This document shows positions 50,533 through 59,309 of a stretch of DNA of 64,000 nt, piece after piece. The number at the start of each line of letters is the position of its first letter. Positions within the stretch are counted from its first letter, which is position 1. This stretch comes from JAJDOD01 sp039024895 (GTDB taxonomy: Bacteria; Pseudomonadota; Alphaproteobacteria; Rhodobacterales; Rhodobacteraceae), in NCBI GenBank assembly GCA_039024895.1, contig JBCCPJ010000001.1, positions 186,001 to 250,000 on the forward strand, given 5' to 3'. Below the pieces are notes generated by a model, which ran no database searches, was not told where the DNA came from, and was given only the letters and a program-made list of their open reading frames with translations. The position numbers and the translations under genes are program-made.

Positions 50533-51489
50533 ATGTCATTCCGTCTTCAGCCTGCCGCCCCTGCCCGTCCGAACCGTTGCCAACTCTTTGGACCGGGATC
50601 ACGCCCGCAGATCTTCGAGAAAATGGCAACCAGCGCTGCCGATGTGATCAATCTCGACCTCGAAGACGCTGTCGCACCCGATGACAAACCGGAAGCCCGC
50701 AAGAACATAATCCAGGCCATCGGTGATATTGACTGGGGCACCAAGACGCTTTCGGTGCGCATCAATGGCTTGGATACGCCCTACTGGTACCGCGATGTGG
50801 TCGACCTGCTTGAAAAAGCGGGCGATCGCCTTGACCAGATCATGATCCCAAAAGTTGGCTGCGCCGCAGATGTTTATGCCGTCGACGCCTTGGTGACAGC
50901 AATTGAAACCGCGAAAGGGCGCAGCAAGAAGATTGCCTTTGAGCTCATCATCGAGACCGCCGCCGGTATCGCCCATGTGGAAGAAATTGCGGCATCGTCC
51001 CCGCGTCTTGAAGCCATGAGCCTCGGCGCCGCGGATTTTGCGGCATCTATGGGGATGCAAACAACAGGGATCGGCGGCACGCAGGAGAATTACTACATGC
51101 ACCGCGATGGCCAGAAATACTGGTCGGACCCGTGGCACTGGGCGCAAACCGCAATTGTTGCCGCCTGCCGAACCCACGGCGTGTTGCCCGTCGATGGCCC
51201 GTTCGGAGACTTTTCCGACGACGAAGGCTTCCGGGCGCAAGCCCTGCGCTCCGCCACCTTGGGGATGGTTGGCAAATGGGCTATTCACCCCAAACAAGTG
51301 GCGCTCGCGAATGAGGTTTTCACACCCAGCCCGGAAGCCGTCACCGAAGCGCGCGAAATTCTCGCCGCGATGGAGGAGGCGCAGCAAACCGGCTCCGGCG
51401 CTGCCGTCTACAAAGGGCGTCTCGTGGATATCGCGAGCGTCAGACAGGCTGAAGTTATCGTGCGGCAGGCTGCGTTGATTGGCGGGTGA
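50533..51489 (+). CDS. mcl1: L-malyl-CoA / beta-methylmalyl-CoA lyase
   Basis: 318-aa HpcH/HpaI-type TIM-barrel lyase, closely like Rhodobacter Mcl1 as remembered: SFRLQPAAPARPNRCQLFGPG, NLDLEDAVAPDDK with metal ligands, SVRINGLDTPYWYRDVV, GGTQENYYMHRDGQK and TLGMVGKWAIHPKQVALANEVF. It splits L-malyl-CoA and (2R,3S)-beta-methylmalyl-CoA into glyoxylate plus acetyl- or propionyl-CoA, the key cleavage of the ethylmalonyl-CoA pathway for acetate assimilation. It is divergent from livK. Confidence 0.95.
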   Translation: MSFRLQPAAPARPNRCQLFGPGSRPQIFEKMATSAADVINLDLEDAVAPDDKPEARKNIIQAIGDIDWGTKTLSVRINGLDTPYWYRDVVDLLEKAGDRLDQIMIPKVGCAADVYAVDALVTAIETAKGRSKKIAFELIIETAAGIAHVEEIAASSPRLEAMSLGAADFAASMGMQTTGIGGTQENYYMHRDGQKYWSDPWHWAQTAIVAACRTHGVLPVDGPFGDFSDDEGFRAQALRSATLGMVGKWAIHPKQVALANEVFTPSPEAVTEAREILAAMEEAQQTGSGAAVYKGRLVDIASVRQAEVIVRQAALIGG

Positions 51490-51546
51490 GCGGAAGGTTC
51501 TGTTAGGGTTTAAGCGGTAAAAGCCGCGTTTTTACTCAAGAGCTAA

Positions 51547-51960
51547 ATGCAACATCGAAAACCACGCGCACGAGACGTTTCGCCTGCGAAAGAAGATCGC
51601 GGGCTATATAAGTCTGCCGTTGTTGATGTCAGTCTGACGCTGACCCCTTTTAGCAAGCGTTCGAGCCGGGGCGACCACATATACATGGGCGCCATAAATG
51701 GCACGGATGTCGAGGTCGTTTTTCCGGGTCGACGCGCGGAGAAAATTGATGCGCTCAGGCATGCCTTCTCAAAGAAAAAGGCGGCCAAGCCAGGCGATGC
51801 CAGTCTCAAGTTTCAAGCGCGCGGCGTTTGGCGCACCCGTTTGGTTGAACGGGACGGCATGGAAACAGAGCGTGTTTACCAATTCTTGGTGTCAGAGTGG
51901 ATCGTGCCGTCTGACAATGGTGAAGGCGTCCTGTTCGGGGAGCCGCCCCTTAAGTCCTGA
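51547..51960 (+). CDS. Hypothetical protein
   Basis: 137-aa basic cytoplasmic protein, MQHRKPRARDVSPAKEDR at the start, then a beta-rich part (AVVDVSLTLTPFSKR, HIYMGAINGTDVEVVFPGRRAEKIDALRHAF) and VWRTRLVERDGMETERVYQFLVSEW. No signal peptide or membrane segment. I do not recognise a family. It ends 4 bases from the convergent VPxPA-CTERM gene and follows mcl1 by 57 bp. Confidence 0.65.
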   Translation: MQHRKPRARDVSPAKEDRGLYKSAVVDVSLTLTPFSKRSSRGDHIYMGAINGTDVEVVFPGRRAEKIDALRHAFSKKKAAKPGDASLKFQARGVWRTRLVERDGMETERVYQFLVSEWIVPSDNGEGVLFGEPPLKS

Positions 51961-51963
51961 CGC

Positions 51964-52785
51964 TCAGGCAGTGGATTTTGGGCGGCGTCCGCGCAAACCC
52001 AACATAACCAGAAGACCGCCCAATAAGAGAGGGAAGCTCGCAGGCACGGGAACAACGTTGATCGGATCGTCCGGCACGGTTGGATCGGTCGGGTCCATCA
52101 CAGGATCAGTCGGGTCCCCAACCGGGTCAAATGTATTGCCGTCCAGCGGAACGGAAGAGCCGAAGGTGATATTATCGAAACCGATTTGATTAATCGTTCC
52201 GCCAAAATCAACCGACCGCGCGATGCCATCAAAGGCGACCCCCAGCGGGACGAACGGGCTAAAGGCACCGGTTGGATCGGGATCGCCATTGAACGGTGTG
52301 ATTGGCAGCGCCAGAGATGCCAAAATGTCGCCGGTCGCATTCAAACCGGAATAGACATCGATATTACCCACAAAATTGATGGACGAATAGAAGAATGAAA
52401 ACCCGTCCTGAAAGCCAGCGGCGACATTCATGGTGGCGGCATCGCCAGTAAGAAAGAACAGAACTGTGTCCGGCGTGGGCTCACCGCCAAAGTTACCCTG
52501 AGAGGGCGCTAACCCTGCTGCATCTGCATCAACAATGGCCAGCGCATTGTCGGAGAAGGCTATCCCCAAATCGGTCCCGGGACCGCTACCAGACCCGCCA
52601 AAACCGCCATCGTAGAAATTACCAACGGGTTCAAGCACCCCGACACCTAGCCCAAGCACGCCGATAGAGGCTGAATCTTGAAGAACGCCCAAGCCTTCGA
52701 AATCAAGCACAACTGTAGCCGAGAAGGATGCACCGGTTTGAGATAGAAGTGCCGCTGCAGCTGCACCGAGTATCCGTAGTTTCAT
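51964..52785 (-). CDS. Secreted protein with VPxPA-CTERM sorting signal
   Basis: 273-aa protein with a signal peptide (MKLRILGAAAAALLSQTGASFSA), a glycine/phenylalanine-rich beta-sandwich-like body (VVLDFEGLGVL, then GLGVGVLEPVGNFYDGGFGG), a repetitive Asp-Pro-Thr linker (DPTDPVMDPTDPTVPDDP) and a C-terminal PVPASFPLLLGGLLVML plus GLRGRR. Such a tripartite tail (VPxPA motif, hydrophobic helix, basic end) marks proteins handled by an exosortase/rhombosortase-type system of the VPLPA/PEP-CTERM kind. The role is probably in the envelope or an exopolysaccharide matrix. The exosortase is not in the window. The ATG at 52785 follows GGGGA. Confidence 0.82.
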   Translation of the reverse strand: MKLRILGAAAAALLSQTGASFSATVVLDFEGLGVLQDSASIGVLGLGVGVLEPVGNFYDGGFGGSGSGPGTDLGIAFSDNALAIVDADAAGLAPSQGNFGGEPTPDTVLFFLTGDAATMNVAAGFQDGFSFFYSSINFVGNIDVYSGLNATGDILASLALPITPFNGDPDPTGAFSPFVPLGVAFDGIARSVDFGGTINQIGFDNITFGSSVPLDGNTFDPVGDPTDPVMDPTDPTVPDDPINVVPVPASFPLLLGGLLVMLGLRGRRPKSTA

Positions 52786-53006
52786 AGTTTCAAATTCCCC
52801 AAAAAACAAACATAGTTTCAAAAGCTTGTTAGAGGTTAATGCAGGAATTGAACGCAGCGCAACCGAAAGGTCGGTCGGAACGATGAAATACCCATGCTAC
52901 GCGGAAGATGCCGTTAAATGCCGCACTCCCCAATAGCCGCTCAAAATTTACGCGTTCCGTAGAGCGAGGGCTGCTTCGCTATGAGATGTACAAAGAGGCA
53001 ATGGTG

Positions 53007-53039
53007 TTCAGGACCGGAAGCGATCGCCCCGGTCCTGAA
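53007..53039 (-). terminator. Hairpin downstream of coxM
   Basis: TTCAGGACCGG (53007-53017) pairs perfectly with CCGGTCCTGAA (53029-53039) around an 11-base loop, 7 bases beyond the coxM stop. It probably ends the coxSLM transcript, although no T-tract follows. Confidence 0.65.
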
Positions 53040-53045
53040 TGTGCT

Positions 53046-53843
53046 TTAGCCAGCGGCGTCGACCGCGCGTTTCGCCATAACCTTGACGAGGTTGGCACGA
53101 TAGGTTGCGTCCCCGTGAATATCGGAAAGCAACCCGTCCGCGCTTACAGAAACGCCGTCAAGCGCGTCTGTGGTGAAACTTGAACCCAACGCCACTTCCA
53201 TGTCCGCCGATCTGAAGACGCCGTCTTCACCAGCCCCTGTCACCGCGACGCGCACGCCGCCAGCACCCTGCGCCACGTAGACACCGCACATGGCGTAGCG
53301 CGATGCCGGGTTCGGGAACTTGGCATAGGCGCCTTTGGTCGGGGATTCAAAGCTGATGCTGACGATCATCTCGCCCTCATCGAGCGCCGTGGTAAACATG
53401 CCTTCGAAGAAGTCGTCGGCCGCAATCTCACGTTGGTCGGTTTTGATCGTTGCATTGAGCGCCATCATCGCCGCCGGATAGTCCGCCGCCGGGTCATTGT
53501 TGGCTATCGAACCGCCAAGCGTGCCGCGATGGCGCACAGCCGGGTCACCGATATGCCCGGCCAAATTAGCAAGCGACGGACAAACCGCGCGCAACTCCGA
53601 CGAAGAGGCAACTTCGGCATGGGTGGTCATCGCGCCGATTGTGACTGTTGAGCCCGATACCGTAATGCCCTTCATCTCGGACACGCCTGAGATGTCGACC
53701 AGATCGGACGGCGCGGCGAGCCGCTGTTTCATCGTCGGAATGAGCGTTTGGCCGCCGGCCAGGAAAACACCGTCCTCCGCACCGGAGAACAAGGAAGTCG
53801 CCTCGCTGGCGCTGGAGGCCTTGTGATACGTTGTGGTGTGCAT
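53046..53843 (-). CDS. coxM: Form II CO-dehydrogenase-type FAD subunit, medium chain
   Basis: 265-aa FAD-binding subunit of a xanthine-dehydrogenase-family molybdenum enzyme. FAD motifs are FLAGGQTLIPTMKQRLA (near 28-44) and RGTLGGSIANNDPAADYPA (near 108-126). It passes electrons from the [2Fe-2S] subunit to quinone or another acceptor. It is the last gene of a coxS-coxL-coxM set, the order usual for form II. Confidence 0.93.
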   Translation of the reverse strand: MHTTTYHKASSASEATSLFSGAEDGVFLAGGQTLIPTMKQRLAAPSDLVDISGVSEMKGITVSGSTVTIGAMTTHAEVASSSELRAVCPSLANLAGHIGDPAVRHRGTLGGSIANNDPAADYPAAMMALNATIKTDQREIAADDFFEGMFTTALDEGEMIVSISFESPTKGAYAKFPNPASRYAMCGVYVAQGAGGVRVAVTGAGEDGVFRSADMEVALGSSFTTDALDGVSVSADGLLSDIHGDATYRANLVKVMAKRAVDAAG

Positions 53844-53855
53844 CTGTCTGTCTCC

Positions 53856-56213
53856 TTATTCTGCCGCGATCTTCTGGGCCGAACCGAGCGCCATCCAAAC
53901 TTTGGACGGTGTGGCGGGCATGCTGAGATCGTTGTTGCCGATTGCATTGGTGATGGCATTGATCACTGCGGGCGGTGAGCCAATTGCACCAGCCTCACCA
54001 CACCCTTTGATACCAAGCGGGTTCGTTGTGCATTTGGTGCCATGGTGCAGCACATCGTAGCGCGGCACATCATCGGCGCGCGGCATGGTGTAATCCATGT
54101 AGCTTGCTGAAAGCTGTTGGCCGCTTTCATCGTAGACAACCTCTTCGAGCAACGCCTGACCAACGCCCTGAGCAATGCCCCCATGGACCTGACCCTCAAC
54201 GATCATCGGATTGATGATGACGCCGAAATCATCGGAAGCAACGAATTTGAGGATTTCAGTCTTCCCGGTTTCCGGGTCGACCTCGACTTCGCAGATGAAA
54301 CAGCCCATGGGAAAAGTGAAGTTCAGCGGATCGTAGAACGCGCCTTCCTTCAGCCCGGGTTCCATATCCGGCGGCAAGTTGTGCGCGGTGTAGGCGGCAA
54401 GCCCGACCTCATGCCAGCCCAGCGCCTTGTTGGTGCCTTGCGCTTTCACCTGGCCATCTTCGATGACGACATCGCTCTCGGTCACTTCGAGAAGATGCGC
54501 GCCGATTTTCTTGACCTTGGCTTCGACCTTATCAAGCGCTTTGACAATGGCACTCATACCCACTGGGCCCGAGCGTGAGCCATAGGTGCCCATGCCAAAC
54601 TGCACTTTGTCTGTGTCGCCGTGGACAATCTGGACGCTGTCCAGGGGCACGCCAAAACGATCAGCCACAACTTGCGCAAAGGTCGTCTCGTGACCCTGCC
54701 CGTGACTATGGGACCCCGTCAAAATCTCAATGGTACCGACCGGGTTCACCCGGACTTCGGCGCTTTCCCAAAGCCCCACGCCTGCACCAAGCGAACCAAC
54801 CGCCGCAGACGGCGCAATACCGCAGGCCTCAATATAGCAGGACATCCCGATACCGCGAAGTTTACCCCGCGCCGCGCTCTCCGCCTTGCGGCTTTCGAAA
54901 CCCGCCCAATCGGCAGCGTCCATCGCCTGGGTCATGTTGCCTTCGAAGTCGCCGGAATCGTAGTTCATGATGACCGGCGTCTGGTGCGGGAACGAACGGA
55001 TGAAGTTCTGGCGACGCAACTCCGCCGGGTCCTTGCCCATCTCGCGTGCCGCCGTTTCCATCATACGTTCGACAACGTAGGACGCCTCAGGACGCCCGGC
55101 ACCGCGATAAGCATCAATCGGGACAGTGTTGGTATAGACCGCCAAGACCTCGCAATAGATGTTCGGAATGTTGTACGTGCCGGAAAGAAGCGTGGCATAG
55201 AGATACGTCGGCACCGCGCTGGAAAAGAGCGACATATAGGCCCCGAAATTCGCCTTGGTCGACACCTTGAAGCCAACAATGTTGCCATCAGCATCGAAAC
55301 CCATCTTAGCATTCGTCACGTGATCGCGGCCATGGGCGTCCGTCAGGAACGCTTCCGTCCTATCGGCTGTCCACTTGATGGAGCGCTTGGTTTTCATCGC
55401 GGCCCAAAGGGCAACGATTTCTTCCGGGTAGATGTAGATCTTGGACCCAAAACCGCCGCCCACATCGGGTGCAATGACCCGCAGCTTGTGTTCCGGCGCC
55501 ACCTGATAAAACGCGCTCAGTACAAGGCGCGCCACATGGGGGTTTTGACTCGTGGTGTAGAGCGTGTAGTGATCCTCGGCCGCATCGTATTTGGTGACGG
55601 CTGAACGAGGCTCCATCGCATTCGGGCTGAGACGATTGTTGGTGATGTCCATTTCCGTGACATGGGCAGCGCCCGCCAATGCCGCGTCAGTCGGGTCCTT
55701 CTCGCCGATTTCCCAATCGTAGATCACGTTGCCCGGCGCATTGTCGTGGATTTGCGGTGCGCCGTCAGCGAGGGAGGCATCAATGTGCGCCGCCACGGGC
55801 AGTTCCTGATAGTCGACGACCACGGCCTCAGCGGCCTCGCGTGCCTGCGCGGCAGTTTCGGCGATGACGGCCACGACCGCGTCCCCCACATAGCGCACCG
55901 TGTCAGTCGCCAGTGCAGACCACGCGCCCATGTTCATCGGCGAGCCATCTTTCGACGTGATCGCCCATCCGCAAATGATGTTGCCGATGCCGTCACCGGT
56001 TAGCTGCTTGCCGTCAAGCACGGCCAACACGCCGTCCATGCCTTCGGCAGCGGATTTGTCGATCCCGGCAACCTTCGCATGGGCATGGGGTGACCGGACA
56101 AACGCCGCATAGGCTTGGTTTTCAAGTCTGATATCGTCAGTGTAACGGCCAGCCCCTGTGATAAATCTTTTGTCTTCCTTGCGCTTAACTGGTGCGCCAA
56201 TACCTTCGTTCAT
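53856..56213 (-). CDS. coxL: Form II CO-dehydrogenase-type molybdenum subunit, large chain
   Basis: 785-aa molybdopterin-cytosine-dinucleotide subunit. The active-site loop is AYRGAGR (near residue 365), the form II signature; true form I CODH has AYRCSFR. Other family motifs are VGGGFGSKIYIYPEE, GSHSHGQGHETTFAQV and the C-terminal GCGEAGAIGSPPAVINAI with the catalytic Glu. Length is normal for the family. Form II enzymes can oxidise CO poorly or act on other substrates. No Mo-insertion or CoxD-G maturation genes are seen beside it. Confidence 0.93.
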   Translation of the reverse strand: MNEGIGAPVKRKEDKRFITGAGRYTDDIRLENQAYAAFVRSPHAHAKVAGIDKSAAEGMDGVLAVLDGKQLTGDGIGNIICGWAITSKDGSPMNMGAWSALATDTVRYVGDAVVAVIAETAAQAREAAEAVVVDYQELPVAAHIDASLADGAPQIHDNAPGNVIYDWEIGEKDPTDAALAGAAHVTEMDITNNRLSPNAMEPRSAVTKYDAAEDHYTLYTTSQNPHVARLVLSAFYQVAPEHKLRVIAPDVGGGFGSKIYIYPEEIVALWAAMKTKRSIKWTADRTEAFLTDAHGRDHVTNAKMGFDADGNIVGFKVSTKANFGAYMSLFSSAVPTYLYATLLSGTYNIPNIYCEVLAVYTNTVPIDAYRGAGRPEASYVVERMMETAAREMGKDPAELRRQNFIRSFPHQTPVIMNYDSGDFEGNMTQAMDAADWAGFESRKAESAARGKLRGIGMSCYIEACGIAPSAAVGSLGAGVGLWESAEVRVNPVGTIEILTGSHSHGQGHETTFAQVVADRFGVPLDSVQIVHGDTDKVQFGMGTYGSRSGPVGMSAIVKALDKVEAKVKKIGAHLLEVTESDVVIEDGQVKAQGTNKALGWHEVGLAAYTAHNLPPDMEPGLKEGAFYDPLNFTFPMGCFICEVEVDPETGKTEILKFVASDDFGVIINPMIVEGQVHGGIAQGVGQALLEEVVYDESGQQLSASYMDYTMPRADDVPRYDVLHHGTKCTTNPLGIKGCGEAGAIGSPPAVINAITNAIGNNDLSMPATPSKVWMALGSAQKIAAE

Positions 56214-56292
56214 GAATAGCTCTCCCTTGGCTGGGTCCCGCGGTATAGCGAACCCTGGCTTAAGTCCGACGCGCTCTCAGGCGCGCCGCGTC

Positions 56293-56763
56293 TTACATCT
56301 CACCAGCGGCTTGGCTGATCGATTTGACGATGTTGTGGTAACCGGTGCAGCGGCAGATATTGCCCTCAAGCTCCGCACGGATCGCGGCTTCATCAAGGGT
56401 TTTGCCTTCAGATTTGTAGCGGTTCACCATATCGATCCCGCTCATAATCATGCCGGGCGTGCAGAAACCGCACTGAAGGCCATGATTGTCGTTGAAGGCT
56501 TTCTGCATGGGGTGCAGCGCGCCATTGGCGACACCTTCAATCGTCGTTACCGCAGAACCCGCCGCGGATGCAGCCAGCATGGTGCACGCTTTGACAGCCT
56601 TGCCGTCCACATGCACGACACAGGCACCGCATTGGCTCGTGTCGCAACCGACATGGGTGCCGGTAAGACGAAGATGTTCGCGAATAAAATCGACAAGTAG
56701 TGTCCGGTCCTCGACTTCGGCTGATACAGCCGATCCGTTGACCGTCATTGAAATGGATGCCAT
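56293..56763 (-). CDS. coxS: Form II CO-dehydrogenase-type iron-sulfur subunit, small chain
   Basis: 156-aa protein with two [2Fe-2S] clusters. The N-terminal plant-type ferredoxin set is GCDTSQCGACVVHVDG plus a further C in AVKACTM, and the C-terminal set is CGFCTPGM with ICRCTGYHNIV. It starts the coxSLM operon. The ATG at 56763 has GGGAGG upstream; the longer open frame is not needed. Confidence 0.95.
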   Translation of the reverse strand: MASISMTVNGSAVSAEVEDRTLLVDFIREHLRLTGTHVGCDTSQCGACVVHVDGKAVKACTMLAASAAGSAVTTIEGVANGALHPMQKAFNDNHGLQCGFCTPGMIMSGIDMVNRYKSEGKTLDEAAIRAELEGNICRCTGYHNIVKSISQAAGEM

Positions 56764-57285
56764 GTGCGTCCTCCCTGGATTTTCTCTTGGTCGGCCGAAA
56801 CGTTTCGGCTTTGCCATGACGTGTTTTCTTGTGCTGTCCGCGATACTCTTTTCGGTATCGACTGCGAGCCAACATAAAAACGATTGTTGGGTGCGATGTC
56901 CTTTCCGTCAAGCCCTTGCCATAACAAGAACCATAGCGACCAAACCCTTGTTTGCGCCAGAGTTTTCTAAGAGCCTGCCGCAGTGATGAGACAATTCAAC
57001 TCACCTTTCTCGGCCACGTCGTCTCAGATAGCGATGGGGTAACGTTCCCGAAGCACGTGCGTTGTCGCGCATCGCAATAAGCGCCATCACTCCACACCGC
57101 GCGTTTGAAGAGCTGAAACTCGCAGTATTCAAAACCAGCTTGTGCCAGAGCGAGCATTGCAGCTTTGCACCCGTCCATGCGGGCACTGCCTAAGTTTAGA
57201 TCGGTGAGTCCGGTTTGACTCAGGCAATTACCACGAGGCGACGTTAGTTCTTTCGAAATAGCCAAAGTCGCTTTAGCCTGAGACC
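56764..57285. other. 522-bp region upstream of coxS and the antiporter gene
   Basis: It should contain the promoters of coxS (minus) and the antiporter (plus). An open frame of about 104 codons at 56996-57310 (minus) has several Cys residues but no signal, family or ribosome site, and overlaps the antiporter start, so it is not called as a gene. No repeat or clear dyad stood out. Confidence 0.4.
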
Positions 57286-59199
57286 ATGACCGATTTTCTT
57301 CTCCTTGCATTCATTTTCCTTTTTGCAGGCATCATCTCTGTCCCGATAGCTTCCCGCTTCGGGCTTGGCTCGGTGCTTGGCTACTTAATTGCGGGTATCT
57401 TGATTAGCCCGGTTCTACGCCTGCTTGGTGTGGATGTCGTTTCAATCCAGCACTTTGCCGAGTTCGGCGTGGTGATGATGCTGTTTCTCGTGGGCTTGGA
57501 GTTGGAACCCAAGCACTTGTGGAGTATGCGCACGCAGCTTTTGGGGCTTGGCGGCGGCCAAGTGGTTCTCACCACCGGTGCGGTCATGGCAGCATCGGTA
57601 GCGTTTGGGCAACCGTGGACCGTCGGGCTTGCAATCGGGTTCATCCTCGCCTTGTCATCGACTGCCATCGTCCTTCAGACACTGAACGAAAAAGGGCTGA
57701 TGAAAAGCCGGGGCGGGGAGGCGGGTTTCTCCGTCCTGCTAACGCAAGACATCGCCGTCATCCCGATCTTGGCCCTTATCCCGCTCCTCGCGATACCGGA
57801 GTTTGCCGACGTCGCCGTAAGTTCTGGCACCGAGATTGCGACCGGCGAAACCCATGGGGCGGAAGACCACAGCGATGATCATGGTGGGGACCACGGGGAT
57901 CACGGCGCCTCCATGAGCCTGGTGGATGGGCTCAACGGATGGCAAACCGCGCTGGTGACCCTGGCGGCAGTAGCTGCGGTGATCCTTGGCGGGAGCTATC
58001 TGACGCGCCCGGCTTTTCGCTTTATCGCCACCGCCGGCTTGCGGGAACTTTTCGTGGCGACCGCACTGTCCATGGTTGTGGGGATCGCCTTGCTAATGTC
58101 CCTCGTTGGCCTGTCTCCCGCCCTCGGGACCTTTATCGCGGGCGTCGTCCTCGCCAACAGTGAGTATCGGCACGAATTGGAAAGCGACATTGACCCGTTT
58201 CGCGGCCTCCTACTCGGCGTGTTTTTCATGACCGTTGGCGCAGGCATCAACTTCGTGTTGCTATGGGAGAACCTCGCAATCATGATCGTCCTGACGCTGG
58301 GCCTAATTGCGCTTAAATTCGGTGTCCTTTTCGTGTTGGGTACAGTCTTTGGCCTTCGAGGACCGGATCGGTGGCTCCTATCGCTTGGCCTTGCGCAGGC
58401 GGGCGAATTTGGCTTCGTTCTTCTGTCTTTCAGCCTCGCCAACAACGTGCTGCCATCCGAGGTAGCGGATCGCCTCTTGTTGATTATCGCTTTGTCGATG
58501 CTTCTGACACCGCTTCTTTTCATCTTCTACGACCGGGTGATCGCAGCGCGCGCTGTTGCGGATGAAGCCCGCGAAGAAGACACAATCGATGAACCGGGAG
58601 AGGTCATCATAGCGGGCTACGGGCGCATCGGCACGGTTGTTGACCGCATGCTACTCGCAGCCGGGTACAAGACCACCGTGATCGATTACGATTCGACGCA
58701 AATCGACAACCTCCGAAAGTTCGGTGCCCGCGTTTACTACGGTGACGCAACCCGACCAGACCTGTTGATGGCCGCTGGGATTGGTCGCGCGAAAGTTCTC
58801 GTGATTTGCATCGACAACCCCGATCAGGTGACAAGGTTGGCGGAATACGCGCTCTCAACCTACCCGAACCTTCACGTGATCGCGGCGGCGCGCAACCGTC
58901 ACCATGTTTACGAGCTGTGGGAAATCGGGTGCCGCGACATTGTCCGCGAGACATATGACAGCGCCTTGCGAATTGGCCGATCCGCCTTTGAGGCGACAGG
59001 TATTCCTCGGGAAAAAGCCGGGGAGTTGGTCAACGCCTTCAACGAAATGGACCGCAAAGCCATGCTGGAAGTGGCGGACGCCTATGACCCTGCGATACCG
59101 GCGGCGGATAACGAAGCCTATGTCGCGCGGGTACGGGAAATTCGCGGACCTTGGCAGGAACAGCTTGGGGAAGAAATGCGTGAAATACTGGGCCGTTAG
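57286..59199 (+). CDS. CPA2-family cation:proton antiporter with RCK domain (Kef-type)
   Basis: 637-aa inner-membrane protein. The membrane part (about 1-430, roughly a dozen helices) includes LEPKHLW and FILALSSTAIVLQTL as in Kef/CPA2 exchangers; the C-terminal RCK/TrkA-N domain (about 440-560) starts with the Rossmann motif IIAGYGRIGTVVDRMLLAAGY. It would exchange K+ (or another cation) for protons, gated by a nucleotide or glutathione adduct. Unusual is a His/Asp/Gly-rich loop at about 183-209. No kefF/kefG ancillary gene adjoins it. Confidence 0.92.
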   Translation: MTDFLLLAFIFLFAGIISVPIASRFGLGSVLGYLIAGILISPVLRLLGVDVVSIQHFAEFGVVMMLFLVGLELEPKHLWSMRTQLLGLGGGQVVLTTGAVMAASVAFGQPWTVGLAIGFILALSSTAIVLQTLNEKGLMKSRGGEAGFSVLLTQDIAVIPILALIPLLAIPEFADVAVSSGTEIATGETHGAEDHSDDHGGDHGDHGASMSLVDGLNGWQTALVTLAAVAAVILGGSYLTRPAFRFIATAGLRELFVATALSMVVGIALLMSLVGLSPALGTFIAGVVLANSEYRHELESDIDPFRGLLLGVFFMTVGAGINFVLLWENLAIMIVLTLGLIALKFGVLFVLGTVFGLRGPDRWLLSLGLAQAGEFGFVLLSFSLANNVLPSEVADRLLLIIALSMLLTPLLFIFYDRVIAARAVADEAREEDTIDEPGEVIIAGYGRIGTVVDRMLLAAGYKTTVIDYDSTQIDNLRKFGARVYYGDATRPDLLMAAGIGRAKVLVICIDNPDQVTRLAEYALSTYPNLHVIAAARNRHHVYELWEIGCRDIVRETYDSALRIGRSAFEATGIPREKAGELVNAFNEMDRKAMLEVADAYDPAIPAADNEAYVARVREIRGPWQEQLGEEMREILGR

Positions 59200-59309
59200 A
59201 ACACGTCGCCTACAACCCGCGACATCGCGTATCGCTTTTCATATTTGCCCGGCGCGAGTAGCTGCTAATGCGTATTTCAGACTGTTGGCAACGTGCAGAA
59301 GCGCAGAGC

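Noticed and set aside
56996..57310. 104-codon minus-strand frame with several cysteines
   Set aside because: Overlaps the antiporter start, no ribosome site or known family; not strong enough to call.
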